Positions 35,918 through 45,150 of a stretch of 64,000 nucleotides of DNA are shown one piece after another. Origin of the DNA: Actinomadura graeca (lineage in GTDB: Bacteria > Actinomycetota > Actinomycetes > Streptosporangiales > Streptosporangiaceae); contig NZ_CP059572.1 of assembly GCF_019175365.1 (NCBI RefSeq), positions 7,750,001-7,814,000 on the forward strand. The letters are read 5' to 3'. The number at the start of each line of letters is the position of its first letter. The first letter of the stretch is position 1. The position numbers were made by a program, and so were the translations under genes. A model generated the notes under the pieces. It made no database searches. It saw only the letters and a list, made by a program, of their open reading frames with translations, and was not told the origin of the DNA.

Positions 35918-35948
35918 ATCGTAGGACGGGCCGCCGGGGGCGCGTCAA
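35918..35948 (-). promoter_or_regulatory. Promoter of the chorismate mutase leader
   Basis: Minus-strand TTGACG (35948-35943) and TACGAT (35923-35918) are 19 bases apart, slightly long. The -10 box ends seven bases before the leader ATG at 35910, so transcription would begin at the start codon itself. The divergent araC gene begins about 90 bases away. Confidence 0.6.
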
Positions 35949-36001
35949 CTCCCGGACGGATCGTCTCGGCCCGTGAGATCCCCGCCAGTAGCATGTCCGA
36001 C

Positions 36002-36832
36002 ATGGGGGGCGAGATCGCGCATTATTTCCGGCATCCGTCGCTGCCGGACGTCGATTTGCTGCGGGCCCGTTTCGTCACCCACCGGTTCAGCCGCCATACC
36101 CACCCCGGCTACACGATCGGGTTGATCGAGGCGGGCGTGGAGGAGTTCGAGCATCTGGGCGGCGTCGAGCGGGCGGGCCCCGGCTCCATCGCGGTCGTCA
36201 ACCCCGACGTCGTCCACACCGGGCACGCGGGCACGCCCGAGGGGTGGACGTACCGGGTGATCTACCCGTCGGTGGAGGTGGTGGAGGCGATCGCGGCCGA
36301 GCTGGGCGCGCCGCGCGGCACGCTCTCGTTCTCCGCGCCCGTCCTCGACGACCCGGCCGCGGCCAGGTCGCTGCGTGCGTTCCACCGGGCGGGGGAGGCG
36401 GGGGACACCCTGGCGGCCTCGACCACGCTGCGGACGGCCCTGGCCAGGCTCCTGACCCGGCACGCCCGGCGGGTTCCGGGCGACGACGGCTCCGCCGCCC
36501 TGCCGCCCGCGGTGCGCGACGCCCGCGACATCCTGCACGCGAGCCTCCTCGGGCCGCCGTCCCTCGAAGAGCTCGCCGCGTCCGTGGGCACGCGGCCCTT
36601 CCCGCTGCTGCGGGCGTTCCGGGCGACCGTCGGCCTGCCGCCGCATGCCTACCTCAACCAGGTGCGCGTGCGGGCCGCCCGCGCGCTGCTCGACGAGGGG
36701 CTGCGGCCCGCGGAGGTCGCCGCCCGCACCGGTTTCGCCGATCAGGCCCATCTGACCCGCCATTTCAAGCGGACCGTGGGCGTCCCGCCGGGCGCCTACC
36801 AGAGCGCAGCGAAGCGCCCCGACCATCCATAG
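36002..36832 (+). CDS. AraC-family transcriptional regulator
   Basis: A 276-residue regulator with an N-terminal cupin sensor domain (HRFSRHTHPGYTIGLIEAGVEEF, with metal-type His pairs) and a C-terminal double helix-turn-helix, the AraC domain (SLEELAASVGTRPFPLLRAFRATVG, then PAEVAARTGFADQAHLTRHFKRTVG). Such regulators are often linked with azlCD or LysE exporters, so control of nearby azlC is plausible. ATG 36002 lies seven bases after TAGCAT, a leaderless layout; ATG 35993 would add three residues. Confidence 0.87.
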   Translation: MGGEIAHYFRHPSLPDVDLLRARFVTHRFSRHTHPGYTIGLIEAGVEEFEHLGGVERAGPGSIAVVNPDVVHTGHAGTPEGWTYRVIYPSVEVVEAIAAELGAPRGTLSFSAPVLDDPAAARSLRAFHRAGEAGDTLAASTTLRTALARLLTRHARRVPGDDGSAALPPAVRDARDILHASLLGPPSLEELAASVGTRPFPLLRAFRATVGLPPHAYLNQVRVRAARALLDEGLRPAEVAARTGFADQAHLTRHFKRTVGVPPGAYQSAAKRPDHP

Positions 36833-37024
36833 TGGGGCAAATGGGGCGGACGAGGCATCCGGTGTGTCGGGGCCCGCGGTGTCGGCCCGGCGGGTTAGGC
36901 TCTCAGGACCGCGTCATCCCGGCGCCCCGTCCGGGCTGACGATCTTCCCCCGGGACCGATGGCGACGACACGTGCCGCCCGCACGTGGGCGGTCGCATGT
37001 CGACGAGCAGGAGGCGCATCAGGC

Positions 37025-40000
37025 ATGGCGGACTCGTTCGTTCATCTGCACGTCCATACGGAGTACTCCATGCTGGACGGCGCCGCCCGGCTGAAGCAGA
37101 TGTTCGACGAGGTCTCCCGCCAGAAGATGCCGGCCATCGCCATGACCGACCACGGCAACATGCACGGCGCCTACGACTTCCACCGGCAGGCGACGGCCGC
37201 GGGCGTGACCCCGATCATCGGCATCGAGGCGTACATGGCGCCCGAGTCGCGCTTTCACAAGAAGAAGGTCCAGTGGGGGGAGCCGAGCCAGAAGCGCGAC
37301 GACGTCTCCGGCGGCGGCCTCATCAACCACATGACGCTGTGGGCGCGCGACAGGAACGGCCTGCACAACCTGTTCAAGCTGTCCAGCCGCGCCTACACCG
37401 AGGGCTTCGTCTTCAAGTACGCGCGGATGGACGAGGAACTGCTCGCCGAGCACGCCGACGGCCTGATGGCCACGACGGGCTGCCCGTCAGGGAAGGTGCA
37501 GACGCGGCTGCGGCTCGGCCAGTTCGACGAGGCGCTCAAGGCGGCGGCGAACTTCCAGGACATCCTCGGCAAGGACAACTACTTCCTGGAGCTGATGGAC
37601 CACGGCCTCGACATCGAGCGCCGCGTCCGGCAGGGCCTCATCGACATCGGCAAGAAGCTGAACATCCGGCCGGTCGTCACCAACGACTCGCACTACACGC
37701 ACGAGTCGGAGGCCACCGCCCACGACGCGCTGCTCTGCGTCCAGGTGGGCAAGCAGCTCGCCGACCCCGACCGGTTCCGGTTCGACGGCAGCGGCTACTA
37801 CATCAAGACCGCCGACGAGATGCGGGCGATCGACTCCTCCGACGTCTGGCAGGAGGGCTGCAAGAACACCCTGCTGATCGCCGAGAGGGTCGACCCGGCG
37901 GGCATGTTCGAGTACCGCGACCTCAGCCCCCGCTTCCCCGTCCCCGAGGGCGAGACGGAGGAGACCTGGTTCCGCAAGGAGGTCTGGAAGGGGCTGGAGC
38001 GGCGCTTCCCCGACGGGCTGCCCGACGGCTACCAGAAGCAGGCCGAGTACGAGATGGGCGTCATCCTCGGCAAGGGGTACCCGTCGTACTTCCTCGTCGT
38101 CGCCGACTTCATCATGTGGGCCAAGGAGAACGGCATCCTCGTCGGCCCCGGCCGCGGCAGCGCCGCGGGGTCGCTGATCGCCTACGCGATGGGCATCACC
38201 GACCTCGACCCGATCCCGCACGGGCTGATCTTCGAGCGGTTCCTCAACCCCGAGCGCGCGTCCATGCCCGACATCGACATCGACTTCCCTGAAGACCGGC
38301 GGGCCGAGGTCATCCGCTACACCACCGAGAAGTGGGGCGCGGACAAGGTCTCCTTCATCGCCACGTTCGGCACCATCAAGGCGAAGGCCGCCATCAAGGA
38401 CGCCGGCCGCGTCCTCGGCTTCCCCTACGCCCTCGGCGACCGCATCTCCAAGGCGTTCCCGCCCGCCGTCATGGGCAAGGACATCCCGCTGTCGGGCATC
38501 TTCGACGACAAGCACCCGCGCCACGGCGAGGCCGGTGAGCTGCGGAAGCTGTACGAGGAGGAGACCGACGTCAAGCAGATCATGGATCTGGCGCAGGGCC
38601 TGGAGGGGCTGATCCGCCAGACCGGCGTGCACGCCGCGGGGATCATCATGTCCGGTGAGACGATCACCGACCACGTCCCGATCATGCGCCGGGACGCCGA
38701 CGGCGCGATCATCACGCAGTTCGACTACCCGACCTGCGAGACGCTCGGCCTGCTGAAGATGGACTTCCTGGGCCTGCGCAACCTGACGATCATCGACGAC
38801 GCGCTGAAGGGCATCAAGAAGAACAAGGGCGTCGAGGTCGACCTGCTCGCCCTGCCGCTGGACGACCAGCCGACCTACGACCTCCTCGCCCGCGGCGACA
38901 CCCTCGGGGTCTTCCAGTTCGACGGCGGCCCGATGCGCTCGCTGCTGCGGCTGATGAAGCCCGACAACTTCGAGGACATCTCCGCCGTCGGCGCCCTGTA
39001 CCGGCCCGGCCCGATGGGCGCCAACTCCCACACCAACTACGCGCTCCGCAAGAACGGCCAGCAGGAGATCACGCCGATCCACCCCGAGCTGGAGGAGCCG
39101 CTCAGGGAGATCCTCGACACCACCTACGGCCTGATCGTCTACCAGGAGCAGGTCATGGCCATCGCGCAGAAGGTGGCGGGGTACACGCTCGGCAAAGCGG
39201 ACCTGCTCCGCCGCGTCATGGGCAAGAAGAAGAAGGCCGAGCTGGACGCCCAGTTCGTCGGCTTCGAGCAGGGCATGATCGACAACGGCTTCTCCAAGGA
39301 GGCCGTCAAGACGCTGTGGGACATCCTCGTCCCCTTCTCCGACTACGCCTTCAACAAGGCCCACTCCGCCGCGTACGGGCTGGTCTCCTACTGGACGGCC
39401 TACCTCAAGGCCAACTACCCGGCCGAGTACATGGCGGGCCTGCTCACCTCCGTCGGCGACGACAAGGACAAGAGCGCCCTCTACCTGTCGGAATGCCGCC
39501 GGATGGGCCTGAAGGTGCTGCCGCCGGACGTCAACACCTCCGAGGCCGACTTCACGCCGCTCGGCGACACCGAGATCCGCTTCGGGCTGTCCGCCGTCCG
39601 CAACGTGGGCACCAACGTGGTGGACGGCATCGTCGCGGCCCGCCGCGAGAAGGGCGCCTACGCCGACTTCAACGACTTCCTCAACAAGGTCCCGCCGATC
39701 GTCTGCAACAAGCGCGTCGTGGAGTCGCTGATCAAGGCGGGCGGCTTCGACGAGCTCGGCCACCAGCGCAAGGCGCTGCTGATGGTGCACGAGCAGGCCA
39801 TCGACTCGGTCATCGACATCAAGCGCAAGGAGGCCATCGGCCAGGACTCGCTGTTCGGCGCCCTGGAGGACGACGGCGGCGACGACGCGTTCGCCGTCGC
39901 GATCCCCGAGGGCGAGGAGTGGGACAAGACCACCCTCCTCGCCTTCGAGCGGGAGATGCTCGGCCTGTACGTCTCCGACCACCCGCTCCTCGGCGTCGAG

Positions 40001-40555
40001 CACATCCTGGAACGCGAGGCCGACTGCACGATCGCCGTGCTGAACGGGGGCGAGCGCCCCGACGGCCAGGTCGTGATCGTCGCGGGGCTGCTGTCGGGCC
40101 TGCAGCGCAAGGTCACCAAGCAGGGCAACTCGTGGGCGATGTTCCAGCTGGAGGACCTCGGCGGCTCCATCGAGGTGATGTGCTTCCCCTCGTCCTACCA
40201 GCTGTGCTCCACCCTCCTCGCCGAGGACGCGATCCTCGTCGTCAAGGGACGCCTGGACCGCCGCGAGGACGTCGCGAAGATCATCGCGATGGAGGTCACC
40301 CAGCCCGACCTCACCATCACCGACGCCACCGGCCCGCTGTCGGTCACCCTGCCCCTCGGCCGCTGCACCCCGCCGACCGTCACGCGCCTCAAGGAAGTGC
40401 TGATCACCCACCCCGGCACCGCCGAGGTGCACCTGCACCTGCAGAACGGCCCGCGCACCACCGTCGTCCGCCTGGACGACAAGCTCCGCGTCGCCCCGTC
40501 ACCCGCGCTCATGGGCGACCTCAAGCAACTCCTGGGCCCGTCCTGCCTGAGCTGA
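37025..40555 (+). CDS. dnaE: DNA polymerase III alpha subunit DnaE
   Basis: The 1176-residue replicative polymerase subunit of the DnaE1 type. An N-terminal PHP domain starts FVHLHVHTEYSMLDGAA. Palm-domain catalytic aspartates are in MPDIDIDFPEDRR (near residue 418), with the beta-clamp-binding and OB-fold regions in the C-terminal third (GQVVIVAGLLSGLQRKVTKQGN). Length and domain order are as usual. ATG 37025 starts directly before the PHP domain; a longer upstream reading is not conserved. Confidence 0.97.
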   Translation: MADSFVHLHVHTEYSMLDGAARLKQMFDEVSRQKMPAIAMTDHGNMHGAYDFHRQATAAGVTPIIGIEAYMAPESRFHKKKVQWGEPSQKRDDVSGGGLINHMTLWARDRNGLHNLFKLSSRAYTEGFVFKYARMDEELLAEHADGLMATTGCPSGKVQTRLRLGQFDEALKAAANFQDILGKDNYFLELMDHGLDIERRVRQGLIDIGKKLNIRPVVTNDSHYTHESEATAHDALLCVQVGKQLADPDRFRFDGSGYYIKTADEMRAIDSSDVWQEGCKNTLLIAERVDPAGMFEYRDLSPRFPVPEGETEETWFRKEVWKGLERRFPDGLPDGYQKQAEYEMGVILGKGYPSYFLVVADFIMWAKENGILVGPGRGSAAGSLIAYAMGITDLDPIPHGLIFERFLNPERASMPDIDIDFPEDRRAEVIRYTTEKWGADKVSFIATFGTIKAKAAIKDAGRVLGFPYALGDRISKAFPPAVMGKDIPLSGIFDDKHPRHGEAGELRKLYEEETDVKQIMDLAQGLEGLIRQTGVHAAGIIMSGETITDHVPIMRRDADGAIITQFDYPTCETLGLLKMDFLGLRNLTIIDDALKGIKKNKGVEVDLLALPLDDQPTYDLLARGDTLGVFQFDGGPMRSLLRLMKPDNFEDISAVGALYRPGPMGANSHTNYALRKNGQQEITPIHPELEEPLREILDTTYGLIVYQEQVMAIAQKVAGYTLGKADLLRRVMGKKKKAELDAQFVGFEQGMIDNGFSKEAVKTLWDILVPFSDYAFNKAHSAAYGLVSYWTAYLKANYPAEYMAGLLTSVGDDKDKSALYLSECRRMGLKVLPPDVNTSEADFTPLGDTEIRFGLSAVRNVGTNVVDGIVAARREKGAYADFNDFLNKVPPIVCNKRVVESLIKAGGFDELGHQRKALLMVHEQAIDSVIDIKRKEAIGQDSLFGALEDDGGDDAFAVAIPEGEEWDKTTLLAFEREMLGLYVSDHPLLGVEHILEREADCTIAVLNGGERPDGQVVIVAGLLSGLQRKVTKQGNSWAMFQLEDLGGSIEVMCFPSSYQLCSTLLAEDAILVVKGRLDRREDVAKIIAMEVTQPDLTITDATGPLSVTLPLGRCTPPTVTRLKEVLITHPGTAEVHLHLQNGPRTTVVRLDDKLRVAPSPALMGDLKQLLGPSCLS

Positions 40556-40577
40556 CCGGAAGCATCGATCCCGGCGA

Positions 40578-41471
40578 TCAACGCTTCGCGATCAAGGCCC
40601 GGGCGGCCGGGACCACCTCCCGTGACCAGCGGCGCAGCTGCGTCTCGCCGGTGGTTACGGGCCAGTAGACGAAGGTGTCGAACCCGGTCTCGCCCGCGAG
40701 GCGGGCCAGGACGTCCGCCCACCCCGCCACATCCGTGCGGACGGGCTCCGCGCCTTCGAGGCGCACGGGCCGCGGCGCGTCGGTGATCTCGCCGACGAGC
40801 TGCGCGATACGCGTGACCGCGGCCGGGTCGCGCCCGGCGTCCCCGGCGGCGCGCGTGATGACGTCCTGCGCCCACCGCAGCCTCTCGTACGGCAGGTAGC
40901 GGGCGATCGGCGCCGCCCACCCGTCCGCGACGCGGCCGGTGAGCGCGAGCGCCTTCGGGCCCTGGCTGCCGAGCCAGACCCCGACCGGGTGGGCGGGCGC
41001 CGGTCCCGCGTGGACGCCGTCCACCGTGTGGTACTTGCCCCTGACCTTCACGGTCTCGCCGGGACGCCACATCGCCCGGATGATCGCGATGGCCTCCTCC
41101 AGCGCGACCAGCGCCTGGGAGGCCGTGAGGTGCGGGCCGCCCATCGCCGCGATGGCGGTCCAGAACCCCCCGGCGCCGAGCCCGAGCTCGAACCGTCCCC
41201 CGCTCAGCAGGTCCAGGGTGGCCGCCTGCTTGGCCAGCACCCCGGGCCCGCGCAGCGGCAGGCACGCCACGTCCGGGAACACCCGGATCCGCTCGGTCCC
41301 GGCAAGGACCGCGCCGATGACCGCGAACGTGTCGGCCAGCCCGGAGGCGTACGGATGGTCCTGCACACCGAGCAGGTCGAGCCCGTCCTCGTCGGCGAGC
41401 CGCGCGAGGCCCAGAACATCGCCGAGCCCGTCCGCCCCCGGCGCCAGCTGCACCCCGAATCGGTAGATCAT
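40578..41471 (-). CDS. LLM-class F420-dependent oxidoreductase
   Basis: A 297-residue TIM-barrel protein of the luciferase-like monooxygenase superfamily, probably using F420 in an actinomycete. Visible features: FGVQLAPGADGLGDVLGLARLADEDGLDLLGVQDHP, LPLRGPGVLAKQAATLDLLSGGRFELGLGAG and VWLGSQGPKALALTGRVADGWAAP. The substrate is unknown. It converges on dnaE with only 22 bases between. Confidence 0.85.
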   Translation of the reverse strand: MIYRFGVQLAPGADGLGDVLGLARLADEDGLDLLGVQDHPYASGLADTFAVIGAVLAGTERIRVFPDVACLPLRGPGVLAKQAATLDLLSGGRFELGLGAGGFWTAIAAMGGPHLTASQALVALEEAIAIIRAMWRPGETVKVRGKYHTVDGVHAGPAPAHPVGVWLGSQGPKALALTGRVADGWAAPIARYLPYERLRWAQDVITRAAGDAGRDPAAVTRIAQLVGEITDAPRPVRLEGAEPVRTDVAGWADVLARLAGETGFDTFVYWPVTTGETQLRRWSREVVPAARALIAKR

Positions 41472-41562
41472 GAGAGGAAGCTACCCACCCCCAAGATCGG
41501 GATCGGGATGGGGTTGAGGTGTCTGGGTCCGGGGGCCGCAGTGCCCGCCGAAGGAGGGCCCT

Positions 41563-42285
41563 CTAGGGCCCGACGCCAAGGGCACTGCCAGAAAGTACGA
41601 CCCACTCCCAGTCGATGAAGCGGCCCAGGCCGTCGAAGTGGGCACGGGCGGTGCCGCCGCCGGGGGGCCGCAGTTCGGTGAGGGCGTCGGTCTGGCGGTA
41701 GGGGACGCGGTGGTGGGAGAGGAACCCGGCGAGGGTGAGGCGGGGTTCGTGGGGGAAGAGGCTCGCGGCGTTCGACAGGAGCCGGGGGAGGGGGATGGGG
41801 TCCCAGACCGCGGGCGGGGCCTGGGGGTCGTCGACGTGCAGGTAGGCGGAGCCGCCTTCGTATCCGGCGCCGATGTATCCGGCGCCGCCGAGCACGCCGC
41901 CGGCGGCCATGGCGATCAGTTCGCCGCCGTGTCCGGCGGGGCCCTCGTACCAGGACAGGTCGACTTCGGGGGTGGTGAACTCGGTGATGCCGAGGCGTTC
42001 GCCGAGGGTCCGGATGACCAGGGTCGGGCCGACGGCGGGGTGGGCGGCGCCGAACTGGGGGTTCGCCCAGCCCCACAGCCAGGTGCGCTCGCGGGCGGCG
42101 TAGCTGCCGAGCAGCGACACCCGGACGGTGACGCCGCCGCTGGCGTAGGTGCGGGCCGTCAGGTCGGCGCTCCAGTCCTCGCGCGGGAGGAACTCGGCGA
42201 GTGTCTCCTGCCGCTGCAGGACGACGGCCGCCTGGGCGGCGCCGAGGCGTTCGAACGCAGGACTGAATCCGGACATGTCGGGCAC
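41563..42285 (-). CDS. DUF6882-like protein
   Basis: A 240-residue soluble protein of actinobacterial type without known function. FSPAFERLGAAQAAVVLQRQETLAEFLP and SLLGSYAARERTWLWGWANP match my memory of DUF6882 proteins, which carry a repeated aromatic-rich, Gly-rich fold. A Gly-rich loop AAGGVLGGAGYIGAGYEGG is seen at about residue 130. GTG 42285 has GGGAT upstream; ATG 42276 is the alternative. It stands alone between two leftward and rightward units. Confidence 0.6.
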   Translation of the reverse strand: MPDMSGFSPAFERLGAAQAAVVLQRQETLAEFLPREDWSADLTARTYASGGVTVRVSLLGSYAARERTWLWGWANPQFGAAHPAVGPTLVIRTLGERLGITEFTTPEVDLSWYEGPAGHGGELIAMAAGGVLGGAGYIGAGYEGGSAYLHVDDPQAPPAVWDPIPLPRLLSNAASLFPHEPRLTLAGFLSHHRVPYRQTDALTELRPPGGGTARAHFDGLGRFIDWEWVVLSGSALGVGP

Positions 42286-42407
42286 ATTATCCCAGTGATC
42301 GGGGCGGTTGTGGGCGGGAATCGGGCACCATCGGGTGGTCGATTCGGCCGACCTCGGCAGGCTAGGCTTTCGCTGTCGGATGGGACTTCCACCAAGGAGC
42401 GTACGAG

Positions 42408-43010
42408 GTGCGGCGACCGGCCGGGAGGCTCTTCGCGACCTGGATCGTCACCGCCGCCATCGTGGCGCTGCTCGGGCCGCCCGCCGGGCTGCTCTGGGCG
42501 AAGACCGTCCCCAGGGTGACATACGTAATAGTGCAGGGTGAGCCTTTGCTCGCCGATCCGGAGGGGCAGGGCCCCATCGGCATCGACGCCCGGTTCGCGC
42601 TGCTGGCGCTCGCCGCCGGGGTCGCCTGTGGTGTGGCCGCGTACGTGGCGGGCCGCCGCTTCACCGACCTTGCGCTGGTGCTCGGCATCGCGGCGGGCGG
42701 TGCCGCCGCGGCGGTGCTCGCCTGGCGGACCGGCCACCTGATCGGGCTGGACGCCTTCCGGGACGCGGCGCGGCACGGCCGGGACGGCGCCGCCGTCACG
42801 GGTGTCGCCGACCTGCGGGCCAAGGGCGTGCTGGTGTTCTGGCCGCTGGCGTCCGTCGCCGCGTACGGGCTGCTGGAGCTGCTGTTCGGCCGGCTAGCCC
42901 CGGGCGATGGGGGCGAGGCGGGCGCCGGTGAGGCGGACGAGGTCGGCGGGGACGAGCTCGATCTGCAGGCCGCGCCGTCCGGCCGAGACGTAGACGGTCG
43001 CGAGCTCTGA
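42408..43010 (+). CDS. DUF2567-like membrane protein
   Basis: A 200-residue protein with four hydrophobic helices: about residues 8-30, 62-82, 87-107 and 141-162. A short extracytoplasmic loop with YVIVQGEPLLADPEGQGPIGIDARF separates the first two. The tail after residue 165 is Gly/Asp/Glu-rich and overlaps the convergent ybaK gene by 117 bases, so it may be functionally loose. Assignment to DUF2567 is from memory of the topology and of this motif. GTG start follows AAGGAG. Confidence 0.6.
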   Translation: MRRPAGRLFATWIVTAAIVALLGPPAGLLWAKTVPRVTYVIVQGEPLLADPEGQGPIGIDARFALLALAAGVACGVAAYVAGRRFTDLALVLGIAAGGAAAAVLAWRTGHLIGLDAFRDAARHGRDGAAVTGVADLRAKGVLVFWPLASVAAYGLLELLFGRLAPGDGGEAGAGEADEVGGDELDLQAAPSGRDVDGREL

Positions 43011-43412
43011 CACCGACGCGTCGATCACGGCCGGGAGCCGCCTGCGCTGCCCGAGCGGGCTGATTCCGCCGACGACGTACCCCGTGGCGCGCTCGGCGTC
43101 GCCCGGGTCGGCCATCCGCGCCTTCTTGCCGCCCGCCGCGGCGGCCAGCGCCTTCAGGTCGAGGGTGGAGGAGACGGGCACGACGCCGACGGTGAGCCGC
43201 CCGTCCACTTCGGCGAGCAGGGTTTTGAAGAGCCGGCCGTGGTCGACGCCGAGGGCGTCGGCGGCGGCCTGCCCGTAGGACGCGGCGTCCGGGCTCGCCT
43301 CGTAGGCGTGCAGCGTGAAGTCGATCCCGGCCCTGGTCGCGGCGACGGTGGCCGGGGTGCCCTTGCCGCCCTTGGAGCCGGGGCCTCTGGCACCGGATCT
43401 GGCAGTGCTCAT
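42894..43412 (-). CDS. ybaK: YbaK-type Cys-tRNA(Pro) deacylase
   Basis: A 172-residue YbaK/EbsC-type deacylase that hydrolyses mischarged Cys-tRNA(Pro). ATRAGIDFTLHAYEASPDAASYGQAAADALGV, GRLFKTLLAEVDG (catalytic Lys region), VPVSSTLDLKALAAAAGGKKARMADP and GYVVGGISPLGQRRRLP are family patterns. ATG 43412. Its 3' end runs under the tail of the DUF2567-like gene. Confidence 0.92.
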   Translation of the reverse strand: MSTARSGARGPGSKGGKGTPATVAATRAGIDFTLHAYEASPDAASYGQAAADALGVDHGRLFKTLLAEVDGRLTVGVVPVSSTLDLKALAAAAGGKKARMADPGDAERATGYVVGGISPLGQRRRLPAVIDASVSELATVYVSAGRRGLQIELVPADLVRLTGARLAPIARG

Positions 43413-43432
43413 GGGGGACAGTCTGCCGGGTG

Positions 43433-44095
43433 TCAGTTCGGGTGGAACGAGCCGTCCAGGAACTGGCCCGCCGGGATCATCGGCAGCGCGTCCAGGATGC
43501 GGTTCTCGCGGGCGAGCAGGTCCCGCTCGGCGGCCAGCCGGAGCGTGGCGTCCTCGCATTCCAGGAGCCGCTGCTTCTCGTGCCCGTCCAGGACGACCGA
43601 CGCCGCGATGAGGTAGGACAGCCGCACCGGGTCGTCGGGCAGGTCGACGTCCTCGGCGGGACCGGCGCCGGCCGAGGCCAGCCGGTGCCGGTAGACCTGG
43701 AACAGCCGCCGGACGCGGCGCGCGGGCGCCCCCGGCCCGCAGCCGGGCTCCTCGGGCAGGAACTCGACCTCGCCCTGCAGGTAGGGGCGGGACCGGTCGA
43801 GCCCCTTCAGCCGGAACCGGCTGGTCCCGACGGTGACGATGTCGTACCGCCCGTCGGGGTGGGGTGTCACGTCGTGCACCTCGGCGACGCAGCCGACGGG
43901 CGCCAGCCGGTGCCCGGCCTCGTCGCCGGCCTCGTGGCCGAGCTCGATGCCGACCACGCCGAACCGGCGCGGCTCGGGACGTTCGAGCAGGTCACCGATC
44001 AGCAGGCGATAGCGCTCCTCGAACAGGTGCAACGGCAGCACCAGGCCCGGGAACAGCACGGTGCCCAGCGGAAACAGGGCGAGCCTCTCGGTCAC
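43433..44095 (-). CDS. Lon N-terminal (substrate-binding) domain protein
   Basis: A 220-residue stand-alone Lon substrate-binding domain: LALFPLGTVLFPGLVLPLHLFEERYRLLIGDLL, then FGVVGIELGHE, VGCVAEVHDVTPHPDGRYDIVTVGTSRFRL. There is no AAA+ or protease domain. Such single-domain proteins are widespread with no established role. GTG 44095 has GGGAGAA upstream and starts at the conserved beta strand. Confidence 0.88.
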   Translation of the reverse strand: MTERLALFPLGTVLFPGLVLPLHLFEERYRLLIGDLLERPEPRRFGVVGIELGHEAGDEAGHRLAPVGCVAEVHDVTPHPDGRYDIVTVGTSRFRLKGLDRSRPYLQGEVEFLPEEPGCGPGAPARRVRRLFQVYRHRLASAGAGPAEDVDLPDDPVRLSYLIAASVVLDGHEKQRLLECEDATLRLAAERDLLARENRILDALPMIPAGQFLDGSFHPN

Positions 44096-44224
44096 AGGTT
44101 CTCCCACGCTCCTGGGCGCCTCCGGGACGACGCCCCGTGCGCCAGGGTACGTGCCTGACGATGATCTTGACATGCCTGGAATTCTCACAATCTGAAGCGG
44201 CGGGCCACTTTCCCGCGATCGGCC

Positions 44225-44255
44225 TTGAGGGCGGGCGCGTGGCGGCGGGTACCGT
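44225..44255 (+). promoter_or_regulatory. Leaderless promoter of the phzF-like gene
   Basis: TTGAGG (44225-44230) and TACCGT (44250-44255) are 19 bases apart. The -10 box ends six bases before the ATG at 44262, so the mRNA would have no 5' leader. No RBS is present, in agreement. Confidence 0.5.
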
Positions 44256-44261
44256 CGGGCC

Positions 44262-45074
44262 ATGCGGATGCTCGTCGTGGACGCCTTCACCGACCGCCCG
44301 TTCACCGGCAACCCGGCCGGGGTGTGCCTCCTCACGGAGCCCGCCGAACCCGCCTGGATGCAGCGGGTCGCCATCGAGATGATGCACTCGGAGACGGCGT
44401 TCGTCCGCCCGGTCGAGGACGCGGAGGCGGACTACGAACTGCGCTGGTTCACGCCGGTCGTGGAGGTGGCCCTGTGCGGGCACGCCACGCTGGCGAGCGC
44501 GCACGCCCTCTACGGCACCGGGACGGTCGCGGCGGACCGGCCGATCCGCTTCCGGACGCTCCACAGCGGCGTGCTCACCGTCACCCGCGCGGCGGACGGG
44601 ACCCTGTCGATGGACTTCCCGGCCGGGCCCGCCGCGCCCGTGGACGCCCCCGCGGGGCTCGCCGAGGCGCTCGGCGTGCCTGTGCTGTGGACCGGCAGGA
44701 ACTTCCAGGACGACCTGCTGGTGGAGGTCGCGGACGAGGCGTCGGTGCTGGGCCTGGCCCCCGACCTCGCGGGACTCGCCCGGATCGACGGCCGCGGCGT
44801 GATCGTCACGGCGGCCGCCGGCCCGGGCCGCGGCCACGACTTCGTCTCCCGGTTCTTCGCCGTGCGGGTGCTGCCCGGCGACGGCGAGGACCCGGTGACG
44901 GGCTCGGCGCACTGCGCGCTCGCCCCCTTCTGGGCGGAGCGGCTCGGCCGCGCGGAACTGACCGGCTACCAGGCGTCGGCGCGCGGCGGGCACGTCCGCG
45001 TGGCGCTGCGCGGCGGCCGGGTGTCCCTGTCCGGCACCGCGGTCACCGTCCTGGACGGGACGCTCGCGGTCTGA
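44262..45074 (+). CDS. PhzF-family isomerase/epimerase
   Basis: A 270-residue two-domain PhzF-fold protein. LVVDAFTDRPFTGNPAGVCLL, HSETAFV (catalytic Glu), RWFTPVVEVALCGHATLASAHAL and EDPVTGSAHCALAPFW are the family signatures. Members isomerise diverse acids; the substrate here is unknown. It is a lone gene, not part of a phenazine cluster. Confidence 0.9.
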   Translation: MRMLVVDAFTDRPFTGNPAGVCLLTEPAEPAWMQRVAIEMMHSETAFVRPVEDAEADYELRWFTPVVEVALCGHATLASAHALYGTGTVAADRPIRFRTLHSGVLTVTRAADGTLSMDFPAGPAAPVDAPAGLAEALGVPVLWTGRNFQDDLLVEVADEASVLGLAPDLAGLARIDGRGVIVTAAAGPGRGHDFVSRFFAVRVLPGDGEDPVTGSAHCALAPFWAERLGRAELTGYQASARGGHVRVALRGGRVSLSGTAVTVLDGTLAV

Positions 45075-45138
45075 CGGGCCTGCCGCGACACGGGGTCTCG
45101 GCACGTGAGACGGTGCGCGGGCCACCGGGGGCACTCCG

Positions 45139-45150
45139 TAGACTGGGCGG
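45139..45150 (+). promoter_or_regulatory. -10 element of the his operon, leaderless layout
   Basis: TAGACT (45139-45144) lies six bases before the hisD GTG at 45151, the spacing of leaderless actinomycete transcripts. No RBS precedes hisD. A good -35 is not evident. Confidence 0.5.

Noticed and set aside
34548..36832. A new transport-regulation island including chorismate mutase
   Set aside because: AzlCD plus AraC is a common arrangement and the mutase has its own leader and promoter; nothing shows a single functional unit.
37487..40438. 983-codon minus-strand reading opposite dnaE
   Set aside because: Antisense of a strongly conserved polymerase; residues are Val/Gly/Leu/Asp-rich with no domain.
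44262..45074. Phenazine biosynthesis
   Set aside because: Only the PhzF fold is present; without phzABCDEG this is a general isomerase family member.
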